The notes: generated by a model not told the origin, from the letters alone. Shown: positions 8,052 to 16,464, numbered from the stretch's first letter. The stretch: DNA of 64,000 nt from Candidatus Enterococcus ferrettii (GCF_017377655.1 NZ_JAFREL010000004.1:109722-173721), one strand, 5' to 3'. Numbers and translations are program-made.

Positions 8052-9533
8052 TTAAGCTGACGGGCCATTTCTGAATTTGAAAGCTGCAATGGCCTTCTTC
8101 AGTAAACTAACCCCTTCCACAATTTCTTCATCAGAAGCAGAAGAAAAAGATAATCTAAGGTAATTTTTTCCTACATTACCTTGGGAAAAGAAAAAACTTC
8201 CTGGCATTATTTGAAGCCCCATCTTTTCACAAAGTGCTGCGAATTGGGTATCATTCAGCTCTCTTTCCAATTCACCCCAGACGCACAGCCCGCCTTCTGG
8301 TGTTGTAAAGGTTATCTCAGGTACTTCTTGTAAACAACGACACATCAAGTCCCGTTTTTTCTGATAATACTCTTTCAAAAATACAGCATGCTTTTCATAA
8401 AAGCCTTTTTCAAAAAACTTCGCCCATAAATATTGGCTGGTACTGTTTAAGAAAAGCTGATTCTTATTCACAATCCGCTGATAGGTTTTGATGACATTAT
8501 CTGGCGCAACCAAATAACCTAACCGCGCCCCCGGATAAAAGGATAAGCCGGCAGTATCCAAATAAATCACTGAGTTGCTGTTGTCCATGAAAAAAAGACT
8601 AGGAATTCTTGCATCCTTATAATTGAATTCATGCAGCGAGTCATCTTCAATAATGGGAATATTATAACTACGAGCACATTTCAACAGGCGCTTTCTCTTA
8701 TCGATGTCCATCGTACAAGTCGAGGGATTCTGATAATTAGGCATCGTATAAATCAATTTAGGCTTATATTGACGGACAAGCTTTTCCAGTACATCTATTT
8801 GAATCCCATCTTGCTTAATCGGAACAAAAAGCGGTTTGGCCCCAACATGCAAAAAAATGTTTACTATTGCTGGAAGAGCCGGCTCTTCAATAACTACATG
8901 ATCGCCCGGGTTTAAATACATCAAAGCGATGTTGTGGATTGCTTCATAGGTTTCACCGATAACCTGGATATTCCGAGGCTTAACATAAATATTCCGGGAA
9001 AAAAGCATTTCTGCAATGTTTTGGCGCAGCGCTTCAGTACCTTGAGAATCACAAAACCAGAACGGTTCCAAATTTTCACCGTCAATAATTTCCTGCATAA
9101 GCTCCTTCAGATACTTCACTGGAATGACTTCACGATTAATTAATACACCGCCAAAAGAAATTCCTTCGTTTGTATGCGAAGAACGATACAATACCTCAAA
9201 ACTGTTCTGCTCATTGGTAAAACGATAATTGAAATTTTTGTCAGCAGAAGAAAAGAAAGTCGGTTCATTATTTTTTGTTCCTTGCTCATTGAAGGGGTTT
9301 AGCACAAAGTAACCTCGCGGCTTCTGAGAAGAAGCGACCAGCCCCTCGGAGATTAAGGCTTCATAGGCCTTTACTACAGTATTTCTGTGTATCTGAAGTC
9401 GCTGAGCCAGTTGCCGTTCAGAGGGGAGTTTAAACTGCTCCGGCAGTTCACCAGTCAAAATTTTTTCCCGGATAGAAAGCTTCAATTGTATATACAAAGG
9501 CGTTGAGCTTGCACTGTTCAACTGAATATTCAT
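8052..9533 (-). CDS. MocR/GntR-type regulator with aminotransferase-like domain lacking the PLP lysine
   Basis: 493 residues. Residues 10-78 form a GntR winged helix (Leu-Pro-Ser-Glu-Arg-Gln-Leu-Ala, then His-Arg-Asn-Thr-Val-Val). Residues from about 110 form a class I aminotransferase-like domain, as in MocR/PdxR/GabR proteins. Pro-Asn-Tyr-Gln-Asn-Pro and Glu-Asp-Asp around 265-298 are conserved. In the stretch that normally reads Ser-Lys-Thr-x-x-Pro-Gly-x-Arg, this protein has Gly-Leu-Ser-Phe-Tyr-Pro-Gly-Ala-Arg, so the Schiff-base lysine is Leu330. It may therefore bind an amino acid or no cofactor instead of PLP. It sits upstream of the MFS/serine dehydratase operon in the same direction, separated by a terminator, and is its likely regulator. 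Confidence 0.85.
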   Translation of the reverse strand: MNIQLNSASSTPLYIQLKLSIREKILTGELPEQFKLPSERQLAQRLQIHRNTVVKAYEALISEGLVASSQKPRGYFVLNPFNEQGTKNNEPTFFSSADKNFNYRFTNEQNSFEVLYRSSHTNEGISFGGVLINREVIPVKYLKELMQEIIDGENLEPFWFCDSQGTEALRQNIAEMLFSRNIYVKPRNIQVIGETYEAIHNIALMYLNPGDHVVIEEPALPAIVNIFLHVGAKPLFVPIKQDGIQIDVLEKLVRQYKPKLIYTMPNYQNPSTCTMDIDKRKRLLKCARSYNIPIIEDDSLHEFNYKDARIPSLFFMDNSNSVIYLDTAGLSFYPGARLGYLVAPDNVIKTYQRIVNKNQLFLNSTSQYLWAKFFEKGFYEKHAVFLKEYYQKKRDLMCRCLQEVPEITFTTPEGGLCVWGELERELNDTQFAALCEKMGLQIMPGSFFFSQGNVGKNYLRLSFSSASDEEIVEGVSLLKKAIAAFKFRNGPSA

Positions 9534-9656
9534 AATACTCTCCCTTTCTTCAGCAACCCCTTACTTAGCCAGCAAGGTAGACCTGTTTTCGGAATATCAC
9601 CCTTAAGCTTATTCTATCATACCGTTTTCTCCTATTAATAGTCCATTTGGCTATAA

Positions 9657-9704
9657 AATAAGCTGAACAGCCGCTTCTTGCGAAGGGCAGTTCAGCTTTT
9701 TCTG
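9657..9704. terminator. Rho-independent terminator
   Basis: A strong stem, AAGCTGAAC / GTTCAGCTT with inner GCC/GGC pairing, is followed by TTTTTC on the plus strand and by ATTTTAT on the minus strand. It lies just beyond the end of the decayed minus-strand ORF at 9710-9892, whose terminator it probably was. Confidence 0.7.
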
Positions 9705-9709
9705 CATCC

Positions 9710-9892
9710 TTAAATTTCACCAATCTCAAACCTATTCCGCTTGTCTTCTAGCTTTTTTAGCAAAGCTGTCTTTTCTGGATCACTGGATTGTGAGTTTTTT
9801 TAGTAGTCCAAAGCAGTAGATAATTTTGTGCTTCGAATCTCAGCATCTTTTTCAGTGATTACTACTATTCTATCTTCATTTACCTTAACCAT
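9710..9892 (-). pseudogene. Small decayed ORF with one internal stop
   Basis: From the ATG at 9892 the frame runs 60 codons to a stop at 9710, broken only by a TAA at 9800-9802. The two halves read like one charged, lysine/glutamate-rich small protein (Met-Val-Lys-Val-Asn-Glu-Asp at the start, Leu-Lys-Lys-Leu-Glu-Asp-Lys-Arg near the end). A terminator follows directly. I do not recognise the family. The open frame on both sides of the stop and the terminator suggest a broken gene rather than noise. Confidence 0.4.
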
Positions 9893-10097
9893 TCAATAAG
9901 CCTACCTTCAAAAAAACAATTATCATTTGGAACGGCTCTTCACACATCATAGCAGACCAGTCGATTCCTTCAGACAAATTTTCATACTCGATCAAAATCA
10001 GTTCATCTTAACCCTTAGTGCAGCGCATGATTCCTAAAAAAGTAAGGAGCAATCCAAAAGAAGGAACCCAGATCCTTTGCGATTTAACATACTCCAT
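9885..10097 (-). pseudogene. Second possible decayed ORF with one internal stop
   Basis: A 71-codon frame from the ATG at 10097 is broken by a single TAA at 10008-10010. It starts with a hydrophobic stretch (Phe-Gly-Leu-Leu-Leu-Thr-Phe-Leu-Gly-Ile) and continues with an acidic part. Its end overlaps the start of the next decayed ORF by 8 bases, an arrangement typical of coupled genes. No family is recognised, and it could be chance. Confidence 0.25.
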
Positions 10098-10151
10098 CCT
10101 TCCCTTTTCACCACGATACAATACTTTTTGCCTAACAACAGAAACATGAAC

Positions 10152-10180
10152 AAAAAAGAGAGAACCAGAATTCTCTCCTC
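10152..10180 (-). terminator. Rho-independent terminator of the galactitol-type PTS operon
   Basis: On the minus strand the stem GAGAGAA / TTCTCTC with a 6-base loop is followed by TTTTTTG, directly downstream of the aldolase stop codon. Confidence 0.8.
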
Positions 10181-10187
10181 TTAGCAG

Positions 10188-10940
10188 CTAATCACCGCCT
10201 GCAGCGATTTTAGCTCGGTTATAAATGGGTGTTTTCGTTTTTAAGTCATCTAAATCAGCAATGTCTTTACCTTTAGAATGGAAGCTGTTCGTAATTCCTA
10301 ACGCTTGGAAAATGGCTTGTTTATAGGCAATTTCAGCATTCCATTCAACCGTATCAAGAATCGATAATGCTTTGTGCATCGCCATCATACCTGTTTCACC
10401 AGTAGCGTTAATCAGCACACCGTGACTGTCTAAAAGCAACATATGAGGAACTGGCAGATCATTTTCCCGAATATACGTACTAGTGATTTCTGCCAAATCT
10501 TCAGAACAATTCGGTGCAAACTTCATGACCGGCACCGGACCAACTTTTTGTGTTGCTTCAGTAAGATTAGGCATCGGTAAACCGCTGGTAGCCCAGAACA
10601 TAGCATTCGGCGCATGAGAATGCAGCACCGCTTTGATTTTCGGATTGGTATTGTAAACGGCTTGGTGCATATTGATTTCCCGGGTAAGACTGCCTACACC
10701 ACTGATTACTTCTCTTGTTTCGGGGTCTACTACCAAAATTTGTGCTGCGGATAGCTCTCCTAAATAAGCTTCTGACATCATAGTTGGTGTCATAATAATA
10801 TACTCTTTCCCTGTTTCATCTGCTGCTAAGAAAGAGAAATTTCCTCCTGCAACGTTGGTGCCTTTTCTTGTAAAAATGAGTCGCACGATCTTCGCTAAAT
10901 CTTCTCTTTCTCTTTCAAATAACATTCTTCCATCTGACAT
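10188..10940 (-). CDS. Class II aldolase/adducin-family protein
   Basis: About 250 residues with the zinc-enzyme fold of L-fuculose-phosphate aldolase and L-ribulose-5-phosphate 4-epimerase. Visible zinc ligands are His-Ser-His in Val-Leu-His-Ser-His-Ala-Pro-Asn and a third histidine in Asp-Ser-His-Gly-Val. The ATG at 10940 has GGAGGA 7 bases upstream, so the longer start at 10955 is unlikely. As the last gene of a galactitol-type PTS operon it probably cleaves or epimerises the phosphorylated ketose or pentulose made from the imported sugar or polyol. Aldolase and epimerase cannot be told apart here. Confidence 0.85.
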   Translation of the reverse strand: MSDGRMLFEREREDLAKIVRLIFTRKGTNVAGGNFSFLAADETGKEYIIMTPTMMSEAYLGELSAAQILVVDPETREVISGVGSLTREINMHQAVYNTNPKIKAVLHSHAPNAMFWATSGLPMPNLTEATQKVGPVPVMKFAPNCSEDLAEITSTYIRENDLPVPHMLLLDSHGVLINATGETGMMAMHKALSILDTVEWNAEIAYKQAIFQALGITNSFHSKGKDIADLDDLKTKTPIYNRAKIAAGGD

Positions 10941-10955
10941 GTCTATTTCCTCCAA

Positions 10956-11219
10956 TTACTTCTTTTTAAATAGCTCTCCAGAACTCAGCACTTCTTTAGC
11001 AGCTTCGCGAACCGCTAAAGAATCAGCAAGCTTTTGTTTGCGCTTCTCTTCATATTCACCAAACAAAACCGGACTGCCAAATTTATAAATGAACAACGCT
11101 AAACCGATCACCACAAAATTTAAACTAATTTGCTGAGTTGCCATCGCCGTAAGGAAAAGACTTACTGCTAAAAACAAGAGCAAATACCATTTCACTTTTC
11201 CTTTATCACTTTGCTTCAT
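10956..11219 (-). CDS. Small two-helix membrane protein of the PTS operon
   Basis: 87 residues: a short basic N-terminus, two adjacent hydrophobic segments (about 11-27 and 32-47) and a charged C-terminal tail rich in Glu, Lys and Arg. No known domain is recognised. It lies between the EIIC gene and the aldolase gene in the same direction, with a good AAGGAG site and 15 bases before the aldolase start, so it is co-transcribed. It could be an accessory subunit or regulator of the permease. Function unknown. Confidence 0.75.
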   Translation of the reverse strand: MKQSDKGKVKWYLLLFLAVSLFLTAMATQQISLNFVVIGLALFIYKFGSPVLFGEYEEKRKQKLADSLAVREAAKEVLSSGELFKKK

Positions 11220-11243
11220 AACCAGTCTCTCCTTACAACTTTT

Positions 11244-12638
11244 TTATTTCGCTGAGGTTTCTACCTTTAAACTTTTTTCTTTTGTTCCTTGTTCATAACG
11301 TTTACTTGGTACTTCTACCTTGTTCATGTATTTATACAATAGAACAAACAACCCCATAAAGATGACTACTCCAGCAATCGCTGCCGGATTCAAATTAAAG
11401 GCTTCCGCAAAGAAAATCCGGAATTCCGGTCCTTCAATTGAAGACCAAGTAATCGACTGGCCCTGCTTAAAGCCTTCAACAGCACCTGTTTGCTCAGCAA
11501 GTCCTGAAAGAATCGGTGCTAGATAAGTCGCTGCATACAAGTAAATCGGCAGAGAAATTACGCCAAGAACCAACATACGAGCCAGGTTTCCGCCAGTTAA
11601 CAGCAAACCGCCAACCGCAATGGCATAATTGATGATCCCGGCTAACGGTAATACTTCATTACCTGGCAACACAATCGCATAACCGATAAATACCGGCACC
11701 AACAGAATCGCCGTTACCCAGATTTCAGAACGACCAGCTAAAATCGGCCAGTCCAATCCAATGTAGACTTCACGATCTTTAAATTTCCGTTTCATAAATT
11801 CTGACATTGCATCGGCTAATGGTGACAATGATTGCATGAACATTTTTGAAATCATTGGGAAAAGAGCCATTGCCGTAGCGACTTGAATCGCTAAATTCAA
11901 GGAACCGGATACGCCATAAGCCGCTGCCAGTCCTAAGCCTAGACCGATAATGAAGCCCATCACTGAATTTTCAGAGAAAATACCCAATTTGGATTTCAAC
12001 GCATTAGTATCTGAGCGCTTGTTGAAAAACGGAATTTTATCCATTAACATATTAAACGGCAGCAGCAGTACAGCTGAAGAAGTCATAAAGTGCGTCACCG
12101 TTACCAAAGGAATCCCAGTTAAATCTTGAATGTGACGTTGGAACATATCACCTAATTTCAACTCTAATACCACTTGGATAATCGCCGTCACAAAGCCGGC
12201 AATCAAACTACCCGAAACATAATAAACTAAATAGGCCGTAAGTGCTTTGCCCCAAACATTCCACATATCAACATTTAAGGTTTTAGTTAAATTCAATACC
12301 AATAGTAAAAAGTTCACGCCGGTTGTAACTGCAAAAAAGACAAAGGCGTATGTCCATGACCAAGTAATACTGGCTGCACCGGTCCACCCTAAATCAAGCG
12401 CAGGTAAACTAATACCAGTATTTTTTGCCAAAGCTTCTGAAGCAGGACTAACCGCATTGGACATAAAGCCGATTACCATCGACATCCCGGTAAACGCAAT
12501 TCCTAATGTGACTGCTGACATGAAAGCTTTCTTTAATTTCATTCCAGCAAGAAGGCCTAATAATAGAATAATTAGTGGAACAAAAATAGCTGATCCCAAC
12601 CCTAAAATGTAATTAATAATCTCTTGAAATATCTCCAC
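11244..12638 (-). CDS. PTS system galactitol-family EIIC permease
   Basis: 464 residues, strongly hydrophobic with about ten membrane segments. The pattern matches the GatC family: an N-terminal Leu-Gly-Leu-Gly-Ser-Ala-Ile-Phe-Val-Pro-Leu, then Gly-Met-Lys-Leu-Lys-Lys-Ala-Phe, and a central loop Phe-Asn-Met-Leu-Met-Asp-Lys-Ile-Pro. The start codon is GTG, with GAGG 8 bases upstream. EIIB and EIIA genes follow the same order upstream (A-B-C on the minus strand). It would take up a hexitol, pentitol or related sugar. The companion aldolase and PfkB kinase suggest a ketose-phosphate route, but the sugar is not identifiable. Confidence 0.9.
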   Translation of the reverse strand: MEIFQEIINYILGLGSAIFVPLIILLLGLLAGMKLKKAFMSAVTLGIAFTGMSMVIGFMSNAVSPASEALAKNTGISLPALDLGWTGAASITWSWTYAFVFFAVTTGVNFLLLVLNLTKTLNVDMWNVWGKALTAYLVYYVSGSLIAGFVTAIIQVVLELKLGDMFQRHIQDLTGIPLVTVTHFMTSSAVLLLPFNMLMDKIPFFNKRSDTNALKSKLGIFSENSVMGFIIGLGLGLAAAYGVSGSLNLAIQVATAMALFPMISKMFMQSLSPLADAMSEFMKRKFKDREVYIGLDWPILAGRSEIWVTAILLVPVFIGYAIVLPGNEVLPLAGIINYAIAVGGLLLTGGNLARMLVLGVISLPIYLYAATYLAPILSGLAEQTGAVEGFKQGQSITWSSIEGPEFRIFFAEAFNLNPAAIAGVVIFMGLFVLLYKYMNKVEVPSKRYEQGTKEKSLKVETSAK

Positions 12639-12662
12639 TTTTTTTTCCTCGCTTTCTCATTT

Positions 12663-12962
12663 TTATTTTACTAACGCTAAAATATCACTATAAATCTCAT
12701 CCGCACCCATACCGGTCAAGAATGGAATTCCTGGAAAGACCTTCACCCCTAGTTCTTCTGCTTTTGCTAAAACATCTGCATCTGGTTGAGCAATATACAC
12801 ATAAATGCCGGCTGAAGGCAGCTCATTTAGAATTGATTTGTAATCAACAGCTTCTACTGGATAGTCCACGCCGTCTTCTTCAAATTTGCTAGCAATTTTA
12901 CTAGCAATTGTCTGACTTGTTGCTACTCCACTGCCGCATGCTACGATTAATTTTCTGTTCAT
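12663..12962 (-). CDS. PTS system galactitol-family EIIB
   Basis: 99 residues. The N-terminus Leu-Ile-Val-Ala-Cys-Gly-Ser-Gly-Val-Ala-Thr-Ser carries the phosphorylatable Cys9 in the P-loop-like site of GatB-type EIIB proteins. It accepts phosphate from EIIA and passes it to the sugar bound by EIIC. A strong AGGAGG site precedes the ATG. It lies between the EIIA and EIIC genes of the operon. Confidence 0.93.
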   Translation of the reverse strand: MNRKLIVACGSGVATSQTIASKIASKFEEDGVDYPVEAVDYKSILNELPSAGIYVYIAQPDADVLAKAEELGVKVFPGIPFLTGMGADEIYSDILALVK

Positions 12963-12983
12963 TTCTTTTTCCTCCTAATTGTT

Positions 12984-13442
12984 TTATATATTTTCTACAA
13001 ACAACTGATAAACAGTATTTGCTTCTTCCGCTTCTCGATACGCTTTGACAAATGATTCATCCATAAACAAATTCATGAATGCTTGTAATAAGCCAACCTG
13101 GTTTTTTCCATCACTGATTCCCAAGAAGAATAAATCTTTCACCTGCATCTCCTGATTATCACCCATTTGGCAGCAGCCAACCTGATTCTTCAAGCGACAC
13201 ACGAAAATGAATGGCTTTTCTACAAATTCAGGATCAGAATGCGGCAACCCAATATTTAAATGTTGCGTTATTAATCCCGTTGGAAAACGTTGTTCACGCT
13301 GGGATATCCCATTGAAATACCCATCATTCACCATTCCTGCTTCCTTAAGCCTCGTTGCAACAATTCCGAAGGCCTCTTCTTCTGAAGTTGCTTCTACCTC
13401 TAAATCGATTAACCTCGGATCAAACATCTCTTTGTAGCCCAT
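12984..13442 (-). CDS. PTS EIIA, fructose/mannitol (GatA-like) family
   Basis: 152 residues. The active-site histidine lies in Leu-Asn-Ile-Gly-Leu-Pro-His-Ser-Asp, the usual position for fructose/mannitol-type EIIA. The ATG at 13442 has GGAGG 6 bases upstream and is preferred to the longer frame. It is the first gene of the operon, reading from the divergent promoter region shared with the DeoR regulator. It receives phosphate from HPr and hands it to the EIIB encoded next. Confidence 0.9.
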   Translation of the reverse strand: MGYKEMFDPRLIDLEVEATSEEEAFGIVATRLKEAGMVNDGYFNGISQREQRFPTGLITQHLNIGLPHSDPEFVEKPFIFVCRLKNQVGCCQMGDNQEMQVKDLFFLGISDGKNQVGLLQAFMNLFMDESFVKAYREAEEANTVYQLFVENI

Positions 13443-13520
13443 TGGATACCTCCAGTTTTCACTTTTGTCATTTTTTGTTAAACTTATGTCCAACTATGTT
13501 ACATTTTGTTTTACAAACAC

Positions 13521-13549
13521 ATCATATACCGACTGATATCTATTGTCAA
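13521..13549 (-). promoter_or_regulatory. Sigma-70-type promoter of the PTS operon
   Basis: On the minus strand a consensus TTGACA is separated by exactly 17 bases from TATGAT. It lies about 80 bases upstream of the EIIA start codon. Confidence 0.75.
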
Positions 13550-13557
13550 CGGTTTCT
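13544..13557 (-). promoter_or_regulatory. Candidate CcpA (cre) site overlapping the -35 box
   Basis: The minus strand reads AGAAACCGTTGACA, which matches the cre consensus TGWAARCGWTWNCA at 11 of 14 positions. It overlaps the -35 hexamer of the PTS promoter, where CcpA binding would repress. Confidence 0.4.
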
Positions 13558-13593
13558 TTTAACAAAGCAGAACAAAATATTTCTTCTTGTCCC

Positions 13594-13622
13594 TTGAAAA
13601 ACTTCCTGTTAGGCTATATAAT
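13594..13622 (+). promoter_or_regulatory. Sigma-70-type promoter of the DeoR regulator and PfkB kinase
   Basis: TTGAAA is followed after 17 bases by TATAAT. AGAACA(A/C)AA-type repeats around it (about 13569, 13628 and 13662) are candidate regulator half-sites. Confidence 0.75.
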
Positions 13623-13687
13623 GGACTAGAACACAAATATAAAACAAACTTTAACAATATAGAACAAAAGATGGAGGAGATTGTTTA

Positions 13688-14449
13688 ATGCTTAAACAAG
13701 AACGACAAACAAAACTTTTAGACTTGGTTCAACAGCATACGTATCTTTCTATTGTAGAGATAGCTTCACGTTTAAACGTTTCAGAAATGACAATTCGTCG
13801 AGACATAACTGAACTAGCCCAGCAAAAAAAGCTGACTAAGCTGTATGGTGGTGCACAAAAGTTGGATATTCTTGATAAAGAATTATCTACTGGCGAAAAA
13901 ATTGACACGAACGTTCCACAAAAGAAGTACATTGGAAAGATTATCAACAGCTTAATTAAAGATAATTCGATTATTTTTATTGGTGCAGGTACTACCTTGT
14001 ATTATGCCTTGCCAGAAATCCAACGAAAAAATCTATTTGTCATTACCAACAGCTTGATTGCCTTTACCTATTTGAAAGAAAATACCAATTATCGCATTAT
14101 ATTGACTGGTGGTGAATTTTCGCATACCACTGAAGAATTCGTGGGGGAAGTGGCTATCCGTTCCTTTGATAACTTAAATATCGATATTGCTTTTGCGGCA
14201 ACGAACGGAATTTTTGATGACAATGTTACCACTGCTCAATTTGATGAAGGTGCGGTGCAAAATGCTGCTTTCGAAAAGGCCAAGGTAACCTGTATCGTTG
14301 CAGACAGCTCGAAATTAGGTGTGTCTGATGTTTATACCTTCACTCGTCTTAGCGATCATGATTATTTAGTGACAGATAACGAAATTTCTGAAGAATTAGC
14401 GACTCACTATGATCAATACACTACAATTTTGAAGGAGGAGATCCAATGA
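13688..14449 (+). CDS. DeoR-family transcriptional regulator
   Basis: 253 residues. The N-terminal winged helix carries the DeoR signature, Val-Ser-Glu-Met-Thr-Ile-Arg-Arg-Asp around residues 31-39. It is followed by the phosphosugar-sensing domain with Gly-Ala-Gly-Thr-Thr near 98 and Thr-Asn-Ser near 120. DeoR proteins of this type repress PTS sugar operons and respond to a phosphorylated pathway intermediate. The gene is divergent from the galactitol-type PTS operon and overlaps the downstream PfkB kinase by four bases (ATGA). It most likely controls both units. Confidence 0.9.
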   Translation: MLKQERQTKLLDLVQQHTYLSIVEIASRLNVSEMTIRRDITELAQQKKLTKLYGGAQKLDILDKELSTGEKIDTNVPQKKYIGKIINSLIKDNSIIFIGAGTTLYYALPEIQRKNLFVITNSLIAFTYLKENTNYRIILTGGEFSHTTEEFVGEVAIRSFDNLNIDIAFAATNGIFDDNVTTAQFDEGAVQNAAFEKAKVTCIVADSSKLGVSDVYTFTRLSDHDYLVTDNEISEELATHYDQYTTILKEEIQ

Positions 14450-15396
14450 TTGTCACAATAACTATGAATCCTTCTATGGATTTTGCTTATTTCATTGATC
14501 ACTTTACCTTAGGCGGCATGAATAGATTCCAGACACCAACGAAATCAGTCGGCGGAAAAGGGGTAAACGCTGGACGAACAGCGGCAATATCCGGTTCAAG
14601 GGTTTTATTAACCGGATTTTTAGGAGGAGATTTTGGAACCTTGGTGAATAAGTACTTGGAGCAGGAAAACCTCTTTGAATTGGACATGCTGCAAGCTGAT
14701 GGTGAAACTCGCAATGCGATTACCATCATGCACGATGGTAATACCCATACAGAAATTGTTGAAAGCGGCCCAAAAATATCGGACAACGAAGCGTTTCAGT
14801 TATTAGAAAAAGTTATTCATCGTAATGAGCAAGAGCCGGTAGATCTTATTTGTATTTCTGGATCGGTTAACTCTGACAACCAGCAATTGTACTTAGAAAT
14901 GCTTACCTATATCAGAGAAAAAATTGGTAAACATATTCCGGTATTCATGGATGTTTCAGGAGAGCAATTAAAAGCGCTGCTTAAAAGCACGTCTTATAAA
15001 CCAAATTTCATCAAGCCAAATGTTCATGAACTGGGAGAAATACTTAACAAGAACATTTTGACTAAGGAAGAAGCCCGAAGAGAATTAAGCCATCCTTATT
15101 TTGAAGGCATTGACTACATTATGATCTCTTGCGGCAGCGAAGGAGCTTTGTGCAAAGCAAAAGACAGCTTCTATGATATATCAATACCCAAAATCAACAT
15201 TACGAACACGACTGGATCCGGTGATGCTTCTGTTGGCGGCTTTGCCCATGCTATCGAAAAGAACTACGAATTAGAAGAAGCCCTGAAATATTCTATGGCT
15301 TGCGGCATGTCAAATGCCCAACATGGCGAGGTTGGTGTGATTGATGTTACTCATGTGCAAGAATTTGTACAGGATATTCAAGTTCGAGCAATCTGA
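14446..15396 (+). CDS. PfkB-family sugar-phosphate kinase (1-phosphofructokinase / tagatose-6-phosphate kinase type)
   Basis: 316 residues. It carries the PfkB N-terminal Val-Gly-Gly-Lys-Gly-Val-Asn-Ala-Gly-Arg motif and the C-terminal Thr-Gly-Ser-Gly-Asp-Ala-Ser with catalytic Asp. The start Met-Ile-Val-Thr-Ile-Thr-Met-Asn-Pro-Ser is typical of FruK/LacC enzymes, which phosphorylate a ketohexose monophosphate to a bisphosphate with ATP. It is translationally coupled to the DeoR regulator. The acceptor may be the phosphate made by the divergent PTS, but the class II aldolase there is of the monophosphate-cleaving type, so the exact step is uncertain. Confidence 0.88.
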   Translation: MIVTITMNPSMDFAYFIDHFTLGGMNRFQTPTKSVGGKGVNAGRTAAISGSRVLLTGFLGGDFGTLVNKYLEQENLFELDMLQADGETRNAITIMHDGNTHTEIVESGPKISDNEAFQLLEKVIHRNEQEPVDLICISGSVNSDNQQLYLEMLTYIREKIGKHIPVFMDVSGEQLKALLKSTSYKPNFIKPNVHELGEILNKNILTKEEARRELSHPYFEGIDYIMISCGSEGALCKAKDSFYDISIPKINITNTTGSGDASVGGFAHAIEKNYELEEALKYSMACGMSNAQHGEVGVIDVTHVQEFVQDIQVRAI

Positions 15397-15532
15397 TTGT
15401 TAAGGCTAAGATAAACTTTTTGGGATCACTATTTACAAGAATCTGAAAATATAACCTGCAGAGTAAAAAAAATAATCGACTTGCATTTTGTGCAAAAAAA
15501 AAACGGACCCTGACGATCCGAATTTTCAAGTT

Positions 15533-15556
15533 AAAACGGGAAGAGCTCCCCGTTTT
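15533..15556 (+). terminator. Rho-independent terminator after the PfkB kinase
   Basis: The stem AAAACGGG / CCCGTTTT with a 7-base loop ends in a T-run. Confidence 0.8.
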
Positions 15557-15745
15557 TATCTATTCTGATTAACCGTTTAGTTGTCCTTAGACAAGCGTCT
15601 CGATTAACTGAAGAGCCCCATACACCTTCAGAGTTGGCAAACTGACTTTACGAAACTAACCATTTGAAGCACTATCAACACCTAATTCTATATCCGCATT
15701 CAGTCAAGAAACTTTCTACCTCACTTTTTCATTCACCACTCACTT

Positions 15746-16036
15746 CTAAGTGTTTACGACTTCCTGCACCTTTTTAATTAATTTATTCAGTGATTTCACC
15801 GCTACCTCTGTTGGTACTTGAATCATTTGTTTGCCATCAAATCGTTCTCAACCAGAAATTTTCACGTCTACTGTCAGAATCACCCGATCGATCTCTTCTT
15901 GGGTTAACTCGTTTTCGATGCCAATCGTTCCTTACGTTTCCGACTTCATATTTAAGTCGACTTTCTTAACGGCATTTTCCTGTACGGTGTAAATATGAGT
16001 AATTCCCACCGTACAAGCGGCTACTCCGACAACATT
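15746..16036 (-). pseudogene. PTS fructose-family EIIB remnant with two stop codons
   Basis: Read on the minus strand just past the EIIA gene, the frame gives Val-Ala-Ala-Cys-Thr-Val-Gly-Ile-Thr-His-Ile, the EIIB-Fru active-site loop (family pattern Cys-Pro-Thr-Gly-Ile-Ala-His-Thr). It continues with Ile-Gly-Ile-Glu-Asn-Glu-Leu-Thr, Val-Ile-Leu-Thr-Val-Asp-Val and Glu-Arg-Phe-Asp-Gly-Lys, all typical of the family. Stops interrupt it after Lys-Ser-Glu-Thr and after Lys-Ile-Ser-Gly, and no start codon is left. It is a broken EIIB gene. The EIIC gene expected next is absent, so this PTS cannot work as a unit. Confidence 0.85.
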
Positions 16037-16464
16037 CCTCCATTGTTTCTCCTTATCATTTGCTCAAATTGGCCTGCTTCTTTTTCTAAAAGCAGTCGTG
16101 CTAAATATTCCTCATCCGCCAAGGTTCGAGTAAATTGACTGATCGCTACTTTGATTGCCTGTTCCTCATTTTTTTTCAGGATAATCACAATCGCCAGTTG
16201 AACGGGTCCAGTTTGTTCATCCCAGTCAATTTCCTGACGCAGCTTGATAAAGAGAATCTGACTTTCCAGCACCTCTTCACTTTCCAAATGGGGTAGGATG
16301 ACCTTTTCTGCAATCAGTGTGCTGCCCACAGCTTCGCGTTTTTGCAATAATTTGTACAGTTCTGCCTTTTTTTCCGGATTGGCCTGCTCAGCAATCAGTT
16401 CAAACATTTCTGCCTTGCTAGTCAACGAACTATCAAAAAAGACCCGAATTAACTTATCGTTCAT
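16021..16464 (-). CDS. PTS EIIA, fructose/mannitol family
   Basis: 147 residues. The likely phosphorylated histidine lies in Ile-Leu-Pro-His-Leu-Glu, with Val-Gly-Ser-Thr-Leu-Ile upstream as in fructose-type EIIA domains. The second of two adjacent ATG codons is preferred because it sits 8 bases from GGAG. The gene overlaps the end of the PRD regulator. In the related LicR/MtlR regulators this EIIA is fused to the regulator; here it is a separate protein. Its natural partner EIIB downstream is a pseudogene, so it may now serve only to phosphorylate the regulator, or may be decaying. Confidence 0.8.
   Translation of the reverse strand: MNDKLIRVFFDSSLTSKAEMFELIAEQANPEKKAELYKLLQKREAVGSTLIAEKVILPHLESEEVLESQILFIKLRQEIDWDEQTGPVQLAIVIILKKNEEQAIKVAISQFTRTLADEEYLARLLLEKEAGQFEQMIRRNNGGMLSE

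Noticed and set aside
15347..15529. Minus-strand 60-codon ORF downstream of the PfkB gene
   Set aside because: It overlaps the end of the kinase gene, has low-complexity composition and no ribosome site.
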